DNA from: Pseudolabrys sp.
GTDB lineage: Bacteria; Pseudomonadota; Alphaproteobacteria; Rhizobiales; Xanthobacteraceae
Length of the DNA stretch: 56,919 nucleotides
Assembly (NCBI GenBank): GCA_019635575.1
Contig: JAHBZF010000008.1
Span: 1 to 56,919, forward strand
Direction of reading: 5' to 3'
The notes beneath the pieces were generated by a model. The model was not told the DNA's origin. It made no database searches and saw only the letters and a program-made list of their open reading frames with translations. Both the position numbers and the translations under genes were made by a program. How positions within the stretch are numbered: position 1 is the first letter of the stretch; each line of letters starts with the position of its first letter. Below, one piece after another: positions 25,182-34,140 of this stretch.

Positions 25182-26747
25182 TCACGCGGCGGGCGGATCA
25201 GGGGTCCGGCTTATGGTGCCTTTGCCCGCCCCAAACGCGCGCAACCAGGCGCGGCCGAACAGCAGGAGGATTGCCCCGCCATAAACCACTCCGCCGGCGA
25301 CCGCGAGAATCGCGAGCGTCAGTTCGTCGTGGAACGGCCGGCCGGCCAACATCGTCGCAAGCGGTCGCGGCAACAACACCAGCAGCACCGCGAGTGCCGC
25401 GGCGGCGATCAGCAAGCGGACAAGCGAGCGTCGCAGCCGCGCATCGACCACCAGCAGGCCGCGCCGCGCGGCAAGCCACAACACCAGCAGCAGATTGGTC
25501 CACGCCCCGATCGCGGTGGCGAGCGCGAGGCCGACCTGCGCCAGCGACCCCATCAGCAGCACCTTGAACAGAATGTTGACGGCGGCGGCGCTGAGGGACG
25601 CCTTCACCGGCGTCGCGGTGTCGCCGCGCGCGAAGAAGGTCGCGACCGCGCTGCGAATCAGCACGAACGGAATGAGACCGAGCGCATAGGCCGCCAGCGT
25701 CTGCCCTGCGGCAACGGCGTCGGCACTGGTGAACGCCCCGCGCGCGAACAGCGCCCGCATGATCAGTTCCGGCACCAGCAGAAACGCGACGACGCACGGC
25801 AGCGCGAGCAGCAGGGCGAATTCGAGCGCGCGATTCTGCGCATGCGCCGCGCCGCTCTCGTCGCCGGCGGCGATGCGGCGCGCCATCTCCGGAAGGATGA
25901 CCGTGCCGATGGCGATACCGATCACGCCGATCGGCAACTGGTTGATCCGGTCGGCATAATAGAGCGCCGACAGCGCGCCGGTGGCGAGGAAGCTGGCGAT
26001 CACCGTGTCGGCAAACAGCGCGAGCTGCACACCGGCCGAGCCGATGGTCGCCGGGCCGAGCGCCTTGAAGAAGCGCCGCACGTCGGCGTCGAATTGCGGC
26101 CAGCGCAGCACCGGGAGCGCGCCCGCCCGCGTCACATCGGCGAGCAGCAGCAGTACTTCGAGGATACCGGCGGCGAACACGCCCCACGCCGCCGCGTGGC
26201 CGGCATCGGGAAAGAATGCCACCAGCATCAAGGCGACGATCATCGACAGGTTGAGCAGGATCGGTGCCGCCGCCGCCGCGGCGAACCGGTGCAGCGAATT
26301 GAGAATGCCGCCGTAGAGCGTCACCAGCGTGATCAGCAGCAGATAAGGAAAGGTGATCCGCGTCAGATCGACAGCGATGGCAAAACGGCCAGGGTCTTCA
26401 TTGAAGCCCGGCGCCAGAAGCCCGACCACCTGCGGCATGAAGAGAAGCGCCACCGCGAGCAGGATCATCTGGCTCGCCAGCAATAGTGTGAACACCCGGT
26501 CGGCGAACAGGCCGGCGCGCGCCGCGCCCCCCTGCTCGCGGATCTGCGCATAGGCCGGGACGAAGGCTGCGTTGAACGCGCCCTCGGCGAAGATCGCGCG
26601 GAAATGGTTCGGCAGCCGCAGGGCGACGAAGAAGGCGTCCGCCACCGGCCCCGCGCCGAGCACAGCCGCGAGCAGGATGTCACGCGCGAAGCCGCTGATG
26701 CGCGACAGCAGCGTCAGCCCGCCGACGGTAAGGATCCGCTTGATCAT
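25182..26747 (-). CDS. murJ: Lipid II flippase MurJ (MviN family)
   Basis: A 521-residue polytopic inner membrane protein with about 14 helices. The start MIKRILTVGGLTLLSRISG and FARDILLAAVLGAGPVADAF, followed by FRAIFAEGAFNAAFVPAYA, is the canonical MurJ N-terminus, with the Arg residues of TM1-TM2 that line the central cavity. Further landmarks are YYADRINQLPIGVIGIA (TM7 region) and a later VKASLSAAAVNILFKVLLM. It moves undecaprenyl-linked peptidoglycan precursor across the membrane and is normally essential. ATG 26747 is clear. It lies next to the polysaccharide locus, divergent from manC by 242 bases; homologues of this flippase superfamily also export O-antigen units, but this copy looks like the housekeeping one. 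Confidence 0.93.
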   Translation of the reverse strand: MIKRILTVGGLTLLSRISGFARDILLAAVLGAGPVADAFFVALRLPNHFRAIFAEGAFNAAFVPAYAQIREQGGAARAGLFADRVFTLLLASQMILLAVALLFMPQVVGLLAPGFNEDPGRFAIAVDLTRITFPYLLLITLVTLYGGILNSLHRFAAAAAAPILLNLSMIVALMLVAFFPDAGHAAAWGVFAAGILEVLLLLADVTRAGALPVLRWPQFDADVRRFFKALGPATIGSAGVQLALFADTVIASFLATGALSALYYADRINQLPIGVIGIAIGTVILPEMARRIAAGDESGAAHAQNRALEFALLLALPCVVAFLLVPELIMRALFARGAFTSADAVAAGQTLAAYALGLIPFVLIRSAVATFFARGDTATPVKASLSAAAVNILFKVLLMGSLAQVGLALATAIGAWTNLLLVLWLAARRGLLVVDARLRRSLVRLLIAAAALAVLLVLLPRPLATMLAGRPFHDELTLAILAVAGGVVYGGAILLLFGRAWLRAFGAGKGTISRTPDPPAA

Positions 26748-26989
26748 CGATGGTCCCGGAGACCGCTCCGCGCACGGAACAAGGAACGGGAGCGACTCCT
26801 CCCGCGCGCCAAACTGGCGCAAATCGGCGGCCGCCGAAACCGCGCCGGGCCGCTGTGCACAACTGTCATCACGCCGCCTCCCCCGCGCGGCCGAATGCCC
26901 CGGCCGCCGCTATCGTTCGGGACGAATTGGCCTTTTTTCGCCGGATTTTTCGTGACTTGCCGCAGCCCTTCCGGCAATTTCCCGCCATC

Positions 26990-28405
26990 ATGGCCTCACG
27001 CATTATTCCAGTCCTTCTGGCCGGCGGCGCGGGAACACGGCTCTGGCCGGTGTCGCGCGACGCGCTGCCCAAGCAGTTCCTGCCGCTGGTCGGCGACCGC
27101 TCCACCTACCAGCAGACGCTGGAACGGGTCGCGGACCAGACCCTGTTCGCGCCGCCGATCGTCATCACCGGGCCGGATTTCCATTTCTTCGCGCGCCGCC
27201 AGGCCGAGGAAATCGGCATCGACGTCACCGTGGTGGTCGAACCGCTGCGGCGCGATTCCGGCCCTGCCATTGCCGCCGCCACCGCCGTCGCGCGCCAGCG
27301 CGATCCCGATGCCGTGGTGCTGGCGCTCGCCGCCGACCATGTGGTCCTTGACGTGGAGGATTTCCATGCCGCCTGCCGCGCAGGGCGCGAGGCGGCCGAG
27401 GCCGGCCACATTGTCACCTTCGGTATCCGTCCGACCGAGCCGAAGACCAGCTACGGCTATATCCGCCGCGGCGAGGCGCTCGGCCCGCTAGGTGTCCATC
27501 GCGTCACCGCCTTCGTCGAGAAGCCCGACGCGGCCACCGCCGCGCGCTACGTGACCGAAGGCTATCTGTGGAATTCCGGCAATTTCCTGTTCCGCGCCGA
27601 TGTCCTGCTCGGCGAGATCTCGCGCCATTCCGCAGAGATGTCGGTCGCGATCGAGGAAGCGGTTGCCGGCGCCACCGACGATCTCGGCTTCCTGCGCCTC
27701 GATCCGCAGGCGTTCGCGCGCGCGCCGCAGATTTCCATCGACTATGCGGTGATGGAAAAGACCGACCGCGCCGCCGTGGTGGAAGGCCGCTTCCGCTGGT
27801 CCGACATCGGCAGTTGGGATGCGATCCTCGACATCGCGCCGCGCGACGCCGCCGGCAACGCCACCTATGGCGAGACGGTGGCGATCGATGCCCACAACTG
27901 CGTGATCCACGCCGACGGGCGGCTCGCCGCCGTGGTCGGCATCGACGACATGGTGGTGGTGTCGACCGCCGACGCCGTGCTGGTGACGCCGCGCGCCCGC
28001 GCGCAGGACGTGAAAAATCTGGTGAGCACGTTGAAGGCGGCACACCGCCCCGAGGCGACCAAGCATCGCCGCGTGCACCGGCCGTGGGGTTATTACGAGT
28101 CGATCGACCTCGGCGAACGCTTCCAGGTGAAGCGCATCGTCGTCACGCCGGGCGGCCTCCTGTCGCTGCAGAAGCATCACCACCGCGCCGAGCACTGGGT
28201 GGTGGTGCGCGGCACCGCCGAGGTGACCATGGGCGCCGAGGTCACGTCCGTGCACGAGAACGAGTCGGTGTTCATTCCGATCGGCACGGTGCATCGCCTC
28301 GCCAACCGCGGCCGGATCCCGCTCGAGCTGATCGAGGTGCAGACCGGCAGCTATCTCGGCGAGGACGACATCGTCCGGTTGGATGACGTCTACAACCGGA
28401 ACTGA
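26990..28405 (+). CDS. manC: Bifunctional mannose-1-phosphate guanylyltransferase / mannose-6-phosphate isomerase (ManC/AlgA type)
   Basis: A 471-residue cytoplasmic enzyme supplying GDP-mannose. The N-terminal nucleotidyltransferase domain has the GTP loop AGGAGTRLWPVSRDALPKQF, the ADHVVLD site, a FVEKPDA block and YLWNSGNFLFRAD. The C-terminal cupin (about 355-471) is the type-II PMI domain, with RPWGYYESIDLGERFQVKR, LLSLQKHHHRAEHWVVV and GTAEVTMG. Both halves look complete. The frame extends upstream to 26750, but that part is low-complexity and ATG 26990 begins the conserved sequence. It opens the surface-glycan locus and ends 3 bases before the convergent aminotransferase stop. It should feed mannosyl or GDP-mannose-derived deoxyhexose residues to the glycan. 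Confidence 0.94.
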   Translation: MASRIIPVLLAGGAGTRLWPVSRDALPKQFLPLVGDRSTYQQTLERVADQTLFAPPIVITGPDFHFFARRQAEEIGIDVTVVVEPLRRDSGPAIAAATAVARQRDPDAVVLALAADHVVLDVEDFHAACRAGREAAEAGHIVTFGIRPTEPKTSYGYIRRGEALGPLGVHRVTAFVEKPDAATAARYVTEGYLWNSGNFLFRADVLLGEISRHSAEMSVAIEEAVAGATDDLGFLRLDPQAFARAPQISIDYAVMEKTDRAAVVEGRFRWSDIGSWDAILDIAPRDAAGNATYGETVAIDAHNCVIHADGRLAAVVGIDDMVVVSTADAVLVTPRARAQDVKNLVSTLKAAHRPEATKHRRVHRPWGYYESIDLGERFQVKRIVVTPGGLLSLQKHHHRAEHWVVVRGTAEVTMGAEVTSVHENESVFIPIGTVHRLANRGRIPLELIEVQTGSYLGEDDIVRLDDVYNRN

Positions 28406-28408
28406 CGC

Positions 28409-29563
28409 TTAATTCTTCAGCGCGCGGCGCAGCGCATCGACGATCCGGTCCTGCGTCGCGTCATCGAGATAAGCGTGCATCGGCAGGCTGATCACCTCAT
28501 CCGCGAGCTGCTCGCTGACCGGGCATCCGCCGGTCCCGACCGGATAATGCTTGTACGCCTGCTGCCGATGCAGCGGGATCGGATAATAGATCGCGGTCGG
28601 CACGCCATCGGCCTTGAGCGCGGCCGCGACGCCTTCGCGCCGGCCCTTCGGCAGCCGCACGGTGTATTGCGCCCACACCGAGGTGAGACCCGCCGGCACC
28701 TCCGGCACCGCCACGATATCGCGCAGCAGATCGTTGTAGCGCCTCGCGACGCGGTTGCGCGCGACGATCTCGTCCGGGAAAATCTTCAGCTTCTCGATCA
28801 GGATCGCCGCCTGGATTGTGTCGAGCCGCGCCGTAAGTCCGAGGCGGATGTTGTCGTATTTGTCGCTGCCGTGACCATGCACGCGCAGGCTGCGCAGCAC
28901 GCCGATCATTTCGTCGTCATCGGTGCAGACCGCGCCGCCGTCGCCGAAGCAGCCGAGCGGCTTCGCCGGGAAGAAACTGGTCGCCGTCGCCTCGCCGAAG
29001 GTGCCGATCTTGCGTCCGTGATAGACGCCGCCGAAACCCTGCGCCGCGTCGTCGAGCACGAACAGACCTTCTGCCTTGGCGAGCGGCAACAGTGCGTCGA
29101 AATCGGCCGGCAGGCCGAACAGATCGACCGGGATGATCCCTTTCGGCCGCAGCCCGGCCTTCTTCGCGGTGGCGATCGCCGCCGGCAGCTTCGACACGTC
29201 GATGTTGAACGTCGCCGCATGCACATCGACGAACACCGGCGTCGCGCCGAGCAGCGCGACGACTTCCGCCGTCGCGCAGAAGGTGAAGGTCGGGCAGAAC
29301 ACGGCATCGCCGGGGCCGATCCCCTTCGCCATCAGCACCAGCATCAGCGCATCGGTGCCGCTGGCGCAGGAGAGGACATGCTTCGCGCCGCAGAACGCGG
29401 CGAGATCGGCCTCCAGCTTCTGCACCTCCGGCCCCATCACGTATTGGCCGTGATCGAGCACCTTCATCACCGCCGTATCGATCTCCGTCCGCAGGCGGCG
29501 GCGCTGTGAGGCGATATCGATGAACGGAATCGGCGCTGTCGGGGTCCGCAACGGCTGGTTCAT
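28409..29563 (-). CDS. DegT/DnrJ/EryC1/StrS aminotransferase, WbpE/GnnB-like (UDP-3-oxo-sugar C3 aminotransferase)
   Basis: A 384-residue PLP aminotransferase. The internal aldimine Lys lies in TSFFPAKPLGCFGDGGAV, and the region DHGQYVMGPEVQKLE, SCASGTDAL and DLFGLPADFD matches WbpE closely. WbpE acts on UDP-2-acetamido-3-oxo-glucuronate; the related GnnB acts on UDP-3-oxo-GlcNAc to make the 2,3-diamino-glucose of lipid A. It sits directly downstream (39-base gap, same strand) of a Gfo/Idh dehydrogenase, as in gnnA-gnnB. Because bradyrhizobial lipid A is known to contain 2,3-diamino-2,3-dideoxy-glucose, GnnB is my preferred reading, but WbpE is not excluded. Confidence 0.85.
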   Translation of the reverse strand: MNQPLRTPTAPIPFIDIASQRRRLRTEIDTAVMKVLDHGQYVMGPEVQKLEADLAAFCGAKHVLSCASGTDALMLVLMAKGIGPGDAVFCPTFTFCATAEVVALLGATPVFVDVHAATFNIDVSKLPAAIATAKKAGLRPKGIIPVDLFGLPADFDALLPLAKAEGLFVLDDAAQGFGGVYHGRKIGTFGEATATSFFPAKPLGCFGDGGAVCTDDDEMIGVLRSLRVHGHGSDKYDNIRLGLTARLDTIQAAILIEKLKIFPDEIVARNRVARRYNDLLRDIVAVPEVPAGLTSVWAQYTVRLPKGRREGVAAALKADGVPTAIYYPIPLHRQQAYKHYPVGTGGCPVSEQLADEVISLPMHAYLDDATQDRIVDALRRALKN

Positions 29564-29602
29564 GACCGGTTATCCTTCTGGCGGCGCTTCAGGCGCGGCT
29601 GT

Positions 29603-30586
29603 TCAAGCGCGGCTTTTGCCCGCGACGGGGGCACGATGGCTGTCGAGGCATTGAATGGCGATCGCGAGGCTGGCCACGCCTTCCTCGCCGGTGACCGCCG
29701 GCGGCTTGCCGGTGCGGATCGCCTCGGCGAACGCCAGCAGCTCCGAGCGCAGCGGCTCGTTGTGGCCGACCGACAGATGACGCATCGAATAGCTGCCGTC
29801 CGGCTGGAAGCCGAAGCATTCCGTCACCTGCCGCGTCAGCAGATCGCCGGTGACGTATTTGCCGCGCGTCGCGACGGTGACGCTGCGTGCCTTGAACGGC
29901 GTCAGCCAGTTGGTGTTGATGTGCGCCAGCACGCCCGACGCGGTGCGGAACTGCAGCAGCGCGATATCCTCGCGCTCGGCCACCGCGCTCGCAAGCTGCG
30001 GCTGCACCTCGGTGATGTCGGAATCGGTGAACCAGCGGATCAGATCGATGTCGTGCACGGCGAGATCGATCACCACGCCAACATTCGACATGCGCGGCGG
30101 GAACGGGCCGACGCGGGTGATGCCGATCGACAGGATCTGCTCGCCGCGGATCGCCTGCTTGATGGCATCCACCGCCGGATTGAAACGCTCGACATGCCCG
30201 ACCATCAGCGTGACGCCGGCGCGGCGCGCCGCGTCGATGATCTCGCGCCCCTCCTCGACCGTCGAGGCGATCGGCTTCTCCACCAGCACATGGATGCCGC
30301 GGGATATGCACGCCATGGCGATGTCGCGATGCAGATGGGTCGGCGCGGCGACGGTGATGGCATCGACGCCCAGCGCGATCAGGCCGTCGAGATCGGGGAC
30401 CGTCGGACAGCCGAGAATGCCGGCGACGAACTCCCGCTGCTTGGCGTCCGGATCGGCGACGCCGGCCAGCGTCACGCCCGGCAATCCGGACAGGACGCGG
30501 GCATGGTTGCTGCCCATCACGCCGATACCGACCACGCCGATGCGCAGCGGCCGATCCTCCGCCGCAGCCAAACCCCGCTCCGTCAC
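29603..30586 (-). CDS. Gfo/Idh/MocA oxidoreductase, UDP-HexNAc 3-dehydrogenase candidate (GnnA/WbpB-like)
   Basis: A 327-residue NAD(P)-dependent dehydrogenase. The Rossmann start is RIGVVGIGVMGSNHARVLSG and the cofactor/substrate block is HVLVEKPIAST, the conserved EKP of the family. The active-site region has the VIDLAVHDIDLIRWF His-Asp pattern. The overall sequence resembles UDP-N-acetylglucosamine 3-dehydrogenases, which oxidise C3 before a DegT aminotransferase adds nitrogen. GTG 30586 is the probable start, with GAGGGG about 10 bases upstream. The pair with the downstream aminotransferase defines a two-gene unit read towards manC. Substrate assignment is inference from context. Confidence 0.8.
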   Translation of the reverse strand: MTERGLAAAEDRPLRIGVVGIGVMGSNHARVLSGLPGVTLAGVADPDAKQREFVAGILGCPTVPDLDGLIALGVDAITVAAPTHLHRDIAMACISRGIHVLVEKPIASTVEEGREIIDAARRAGVTLMVGHVERFNPAVDAIKQAIRGEQILSIGITRVGPFPPRMSNVGVVIDLAVHDIDLIRWFTDSDITEVQPQLASAVAEREDIALLQFRTASGVLAHINTNWLTPFKARSVTVATRGKYVTGDLLTRQVTECFGFQPDGSYSMRHLSVGHNEPLRSELLAFAEAIRTGKPPAVTGEEGVASLAIAIQCLDSHRAPVAGKSRA

Positions 30587-30858
30587 GATTCGAGTTCCCC
30601 TCTGAAAAAGCGGGTTCGCCCTAGCATGCCGGGCCGGCGCTGGCGACGGCCGGGTCCGAAAGCGCGGACACGTTTTGATTCAAAGCGTTACAACGGATTT
30701 CGTTAACCGCATCGGCGACCACGGAGACTGCCCGCCCCCCTGACCGGCGATTGTCGGCAACGTCACGACGATGCTAAGGCACGGCGCCACGGGGCCGGAC
30801 CATGTCCTCCGGACGGCCTCAGGCCCCGACAACCTGCCACGACAAGGCCCTCCGACCG

Positions 30859-31848
30859 ATGACGTTGAAATCCGCCTTGTCCTTTGCCGCGAAGGCCGCG
30901 GTGTCGGTGGTGATCCTCTATCTCGCCCTGCGCAGCGTCGATTTCGCGACGCTGCAAGACCGGCTGCGCAATCTCCACATTGGCTGGTACGCGGTCGCGC
31001 TGGCGCTGATGACCGTGCAGATGTTCCTCACCGCGCTGCGCTGGCGCGCCATCGCGATCGCTTGCGGCGCGCCGCTCGGCGCCGGTCGCGCCTTCGTCTA
31101 CAGCCTGATCGGCGCGTTCTTCAGCCAGACGCTGCCCTCGACCGTGGGCGGCGATGCGGCGCGGATCGTGCTGCTGTCGAAAGACACCGGCCGCTGGAAA
31201 GGCGCAACCTATTCGGTGCTGGTGGACCGGGGCGCGGGCCTGACCTGGTTGGCGCTGCTGGTGTTCGCCTGCCTGCCCTGGTCGCTCGCCGTCATCAGCA
31301 ATCCGATCGGACGCTGGACACTGACGCTGGTCGGCCTCGCCGGGCTGGCGATCATTCCGGGGTTGATGCTGGCACGCCTCGTCGGCCGGCGCATCGCCTC
31401 GCGCTGGGCCGTCGTGCGGCATCTGCACGAAGCGGCCGACATTGCCTGTCGCTGCATCGTCTCGCGCGTGCCGGGGGTGACGGTGGCGACGTCCACGATC
31501 GCCGTCCATCTCATCACCGTGCTCGCGGTGTGGGCGATCGCACGCAGCGTCGATTCAAGTCTGCCGCTCGGAACGGCGCTGCTGCTGGTGCCGCCGGTGA
31601 TCCTGATCGCGGCGGTGCCGGTATCGATCGCGGGATGGGGCGTGCGCGAAGGCGCGATGGTGACGGCGTTCACCTATGCCGGACTGCCGGCGAGCGACGG
31701 GTTGCTGGTGTCGCTGGCGTTCGGCGTCTGCGCGTTTCTGCTGGGCGCCGCCGGCGGCGTCCTGTGGCTCGCGCGCCGTCAGCAGACCAAACCGGCGCGG
31801 TCCGCGCCGGCGGTCACACCTGGTGATATTGCCGGTACCAGCCGATGA
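30859..31848 (+). CDS. Lysylphosphatidylglycerol synthase TM-domain protein (flippase-like, PF03706)
   Basis: A 329-residue membrane protein with about 7-8 helices. It begins MTLKSALSFAAKAAVSVVIL and shows GWYAVALALMTVQMFLTALRW, the conserved FFSQTLPSTVGGDAARI block and a late VPVSIAGWGVREGAMV, which are the marks of the LPG-synthase TM domain without the C-terminal aminoacyltransferase half. Proteins of this sort are found in glycan clusters as accessory flippase-like proteins of unknown substrate. ATG 30859 is chosen; an in-frame ATG at 30802 would add a polar, unconserved 19 residues. Its 3' end overlaps the convergent epimerase gene by 35 bases. The 272-base region upstream separates it from the divergent GnnA-like gene. 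Confidence 0.83.
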   Translation: MTLKSALSFAAKAAVSVVILYLALRSVDFATLQDRLRNLHIGWYAVALALMTVQMFLTALRWRAIAIACGAPLGAGRAFVYSLIGAFFSQTLPSTVGGDAARIVLLSKDTGRWKGATYSVLVDRGAGLTWLALLVFACLPWSLAVISNPIGRWTLTLVGLAGLAIIPGLMLARLVGRRIASRWAVVRHLHEAADIACRCIVSRVPGVTVATSTIAVHLITVLAVWAIARSVDSSLPLGTALLLVPPVILIAAVPVSIAGWGVREGAMVTAFTYAGLPASDGLLVSLAFGVCAFLLGAAGGVLWLARRQQTKPARSAPAVTPGDIAGTSR

Positions 31849-32830
31849 ACTCGGAAATACCGCGCTCGATCGGCGTCGCGGGTTGGAAATCCACCGCTCG
31901 CATCAGATCGTCAACGTCCGCATAGGTCGCGGGAACGTCACCCGGCTGCATCGGCAGGAATTCCTTGATCGCCTCTCTGCCGAGCGCCTGCTCGATCAGT
32001 TCGATCACCCGCATCAGCTCGACCGGGTTGTTGTTGCCGATATTGTAGACGCGCCACGGCGCGTTGCTGGCGCCGGGATCGGGCGTCGCGCTCGACCAGT
32101 TCGGATCGCCAACCGGCGCGTGATCGACAAGCCGCACGATCGATTCGACGATGTCGTCGATATAGGTGAAGTCGCGGCGCATATTGCCGTTGTTGAACAC
32201 CTTGATCGGCTCGCCGGCGAGGATCGCCTTGGCGAACAGCCACATCGCCATGTCCGGTCGCCCCCACGGGCCATAGACGGTGAAAAACCGAAGGCCCGTG
32301 GTCGGCAGACGGAACAGATGCGAATAGGCGTGCGCCATCAGTTCGTTCGCCTTCTTCGAGGCGCCGTAGAGGCTCAACGGATGATCGACGTTCTGATGCA
32401 CCGAGAACGGCATCGTCGTGTTGCTGCCGTAAACCGACGACGACGACGCATAAACGAGATGCCGGCAGCCGTTATGGCGGCAGCCCTCGAGGATCGTCGT
32501 GAAGCCGACAAGGTTGGAATCGATATAGGCGAACGGATCGACCAGCGAATGCCGGACGCCCGCCTGCGCCGCCAGATGGATGACGGCGGGAAACCGGTGC
32601 TTCGCGAACAGCGCCGCGATGCCGTCGCGGTTCGACAGATCGAGCTGGACGAAATCGGACAGACCGGCCTTGCGCAATTCCGCCAGCCGCGCGTGTTTCA
32701 GCGACGGGTCGTAGTAGCTGTTCAGATTGTCGAGGCCGACAACGGCGCGCCCGGACGCCAGCAGCCGCCGCGCGACGTGAAAGCCGATGAAGCCGGCGGC
32801 GCCGGTGACGAGGATCGGTCCGTCCATCAT
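31814..32830 (-). CDS. NAD-dependent UDP-glucuronate 4-epimerase-like extended SDR (CapI/LpsL type)
   Basis: A 338-residue extended SDR. The nucleotide loop is VTGAAGFIGFHVARRLL, followed by GLDNLNSYYDPSLKHARL, which is typical of UDP-glucuronate 4-epimerases. The catalytic residues are Ser in YASSSSVYGSN and YGASK (YxxxK). RFFTVYGPWGRPDMAMWLF and NNGNMRRDFTYIDDI complete the family pattern. It should convert UDP-glucuronate to UDP-galacturonate, or the N-acetylated uronate produced by the neighbouring TviB-like dehydrogenase. ATG 32830 overlaps the dehydrogenase stop (ATGA), so the two are translationally coupled; further upstream ATG 32839 is less likely. Last gene of the 14-gene operon. 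Confidence 0.9.
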   Translation of the reverse strand: MMDGPILVTGAAGFIGFHVARRLLASGRAVVGLDNLNSYYDPSLKHARLAELRKAGLSDFVQLDLSNRDGIAALFAKHRFPAVIHLAAQAGVRHSLVDPFAYIDSNLVGFTTILEGCRHNGCRHLVYASSSSVYGSNTTMPFSVHQNVDHPLSLYGASKKANELMAHAYSHLFRLPTTGLRFFTVYGPWGRPDMAMWLFAKAILAGEPIKVFNNGNMRRDFTYIDDIVESIVRLVDHAPVGDPNWSSATPDPGASNAPWRVYNIGNNNPVELMRVIELIEQALGREAIKEFLPMQPGDVPATYADVDDLMRAVDFQPATPIERGISEFIGWYRQYHQV

Positions 32831-34125
32831 GGCCGCCACAGGTCAACCCCTTCCGGTTTCGTCGCGCGGTCGAGCTTCGATTTGACGTCGATGACGATGC
32901 CGCCATCCGCCTTCAGCAGTCGCCGCACCAGCGCCCAGCCCTGCGCGAGATAGTCCTGATGCGACACGGCAAGAATAACAGCATCGGCCGGCCGCAGGTC
33001 GTCGAGACCGGTCAGTGCGAGATCATATTCATGCCGCGTCTCGTCCGCCGACGCGAGCGGGTCGTGGACCTGCACCTCGGCGCCCGACCCGGCCAGTGCT
33101 CGCGCGATGTCGATCACTTTCGAGTTGCGGATATCCGGCACGTTCTCCTTGAACGTCATGCCGAGGATCGTCACCACCGGGCGTGCGACGCCGCGCGCGG
33201 CGAGCAGCCGCAGGCATTCCCCGGCGATCCGCGCGCCCATGGCATCGTTGATGCGGCGGCCGGCGAGGATGATCTCGGGGTGATACCCCGCCTTCTCCGC
33301 GCGATAGGTCAGATAGAACGGATCGACGCCGATGCAGTGTCCACCGACCAGACCAGGCTGGAAGTTGAGAAAATTCCATTTGGTCGAGGCGGCCGCGAGC
33401 ACATCGGCGGTGTCGATGCCGAGCTTGTGGAAGATCGCGGACAGTTCGTTCATGAAGGCGATGTTGAGATCGCGTTGCGTGTTCTCGATCACCTTCGCCG
33501 CCTCGGCGACCTTGATCGACGGCGCACGATGAATGCCGGCCTTGACCACCGAGCCATACACTGCCGCGACGATATCCAGCGTCGGCTGATCCTGCGCGGA
33601 GACGACCTTGACGATGCTCTCGAACCGGTGCGCCTTGTCGCCGGGATTGATGCGCTCCGGTGAATAGCCGACGGTGAAGTCCGTGCCGTTGCGAAGGCCC
33701 GAGACGCGCTCCAGCACCGGCACGCAATCCTCCTCGACAGCGCCGGGATAGACCGTCGATTCATAGACGACGATAGCGCCGCGCTGCATCGCGCGGCCGA
33801 CCGTCTCGGACGCCTTCAGCATGGCGCCGAGGTCCGGGCGGCAGTCGCCGTCCACCGGCGTCGGCACCGTGACGATGAAGAAGTCGCAGCCGGCGAGCCG
33901 CGCCGCATCGCTTTCGTAAGACAGCGCCGGGTGGCGCAGATCGCCAGGCTCCACCTCGCGGGTGCTGTCGGTTCCGGCACGAAGTTCGGCGACGCGCGCC
34001 GCGTTGATGTCGAACCCGACCACCGGCGCACCGGCGCGCGCGAAGGCGGCCGCCACCGGCAAGCCGACATATCCGAGGCCAATGACCGCGATCCTGCGTC
34101 CGTGCTGCAACGTCGATCCTCGCAT
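32827..34125 (-). CDS. tviB: UDP-N-acetylglucosamine/galactosamine 6-dehydrogenase (TviB/WbpO class)
   Basis: A 432-residue nucleotide-sugar 6-dehydrogenase. The Rossmann start is RIAVIGLGYVGLPVAAAFAR and the central domain holds YESTVYPGAVEE and the class mark YSPERINPGDKAH, which separates TviB/WbpA/WbpO-type UDP-HexNAc enzymes from simple UDP-glucose dehydrogenases. The catalytic Cys is in VGGHCIGVDPFYLTY. The C-terminal domain contains LGMTFKENVPDIRNSKV. It oxidises C6 of UDP-GlcNAc or UDP-GalNAc to the uronate with two NAD+. It is coupled by a 4-base overlap with the downstream 4-epimerase and lies 15 bases after the amidotransferase gene. Together they suggest an amidated HexNAc-uronic acid. 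Confidence 0.88.
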   Translation of the reverse strand: MRGSTLQHGRRIAVIGLGYVGLPVAAAFARAGAPVVGFDINAARVAELRAGTDSTREVEPGDLRHPALSYESDAARLAGCDFFIVTVPTPVDGDCRPDLGAMLKASETVGRAMQRGAIVVYESTVYPGAVEEDCVPVLERVSGLRNGTDFTVGYSPERINPGDKAHRFESIVKVVSAQDQPTLDIVAAVYGSVVKAGIHRAPSIKVAEAAKVIENTQRDLNIAFMNELSAIFHKLGIDTADVLAAASTKWNFLNFQPGLVGGHCIGVDPFYLTYRAEKAGYHPEIILAGRRINDAMGARIAGECLRLLAARGVARPVVTILGMTFKENVPDIRNSKVIDIARALAGSGAEVQVHDPLASADETRHEYDLALTGLDDLRPADAVILAVSHQDYLAQGWALVRRLLKADGGIVIDVKSKLDRATKPEGVDLWRP

Positions 34126-34140
34126 TCGTCCGCGAACGCT

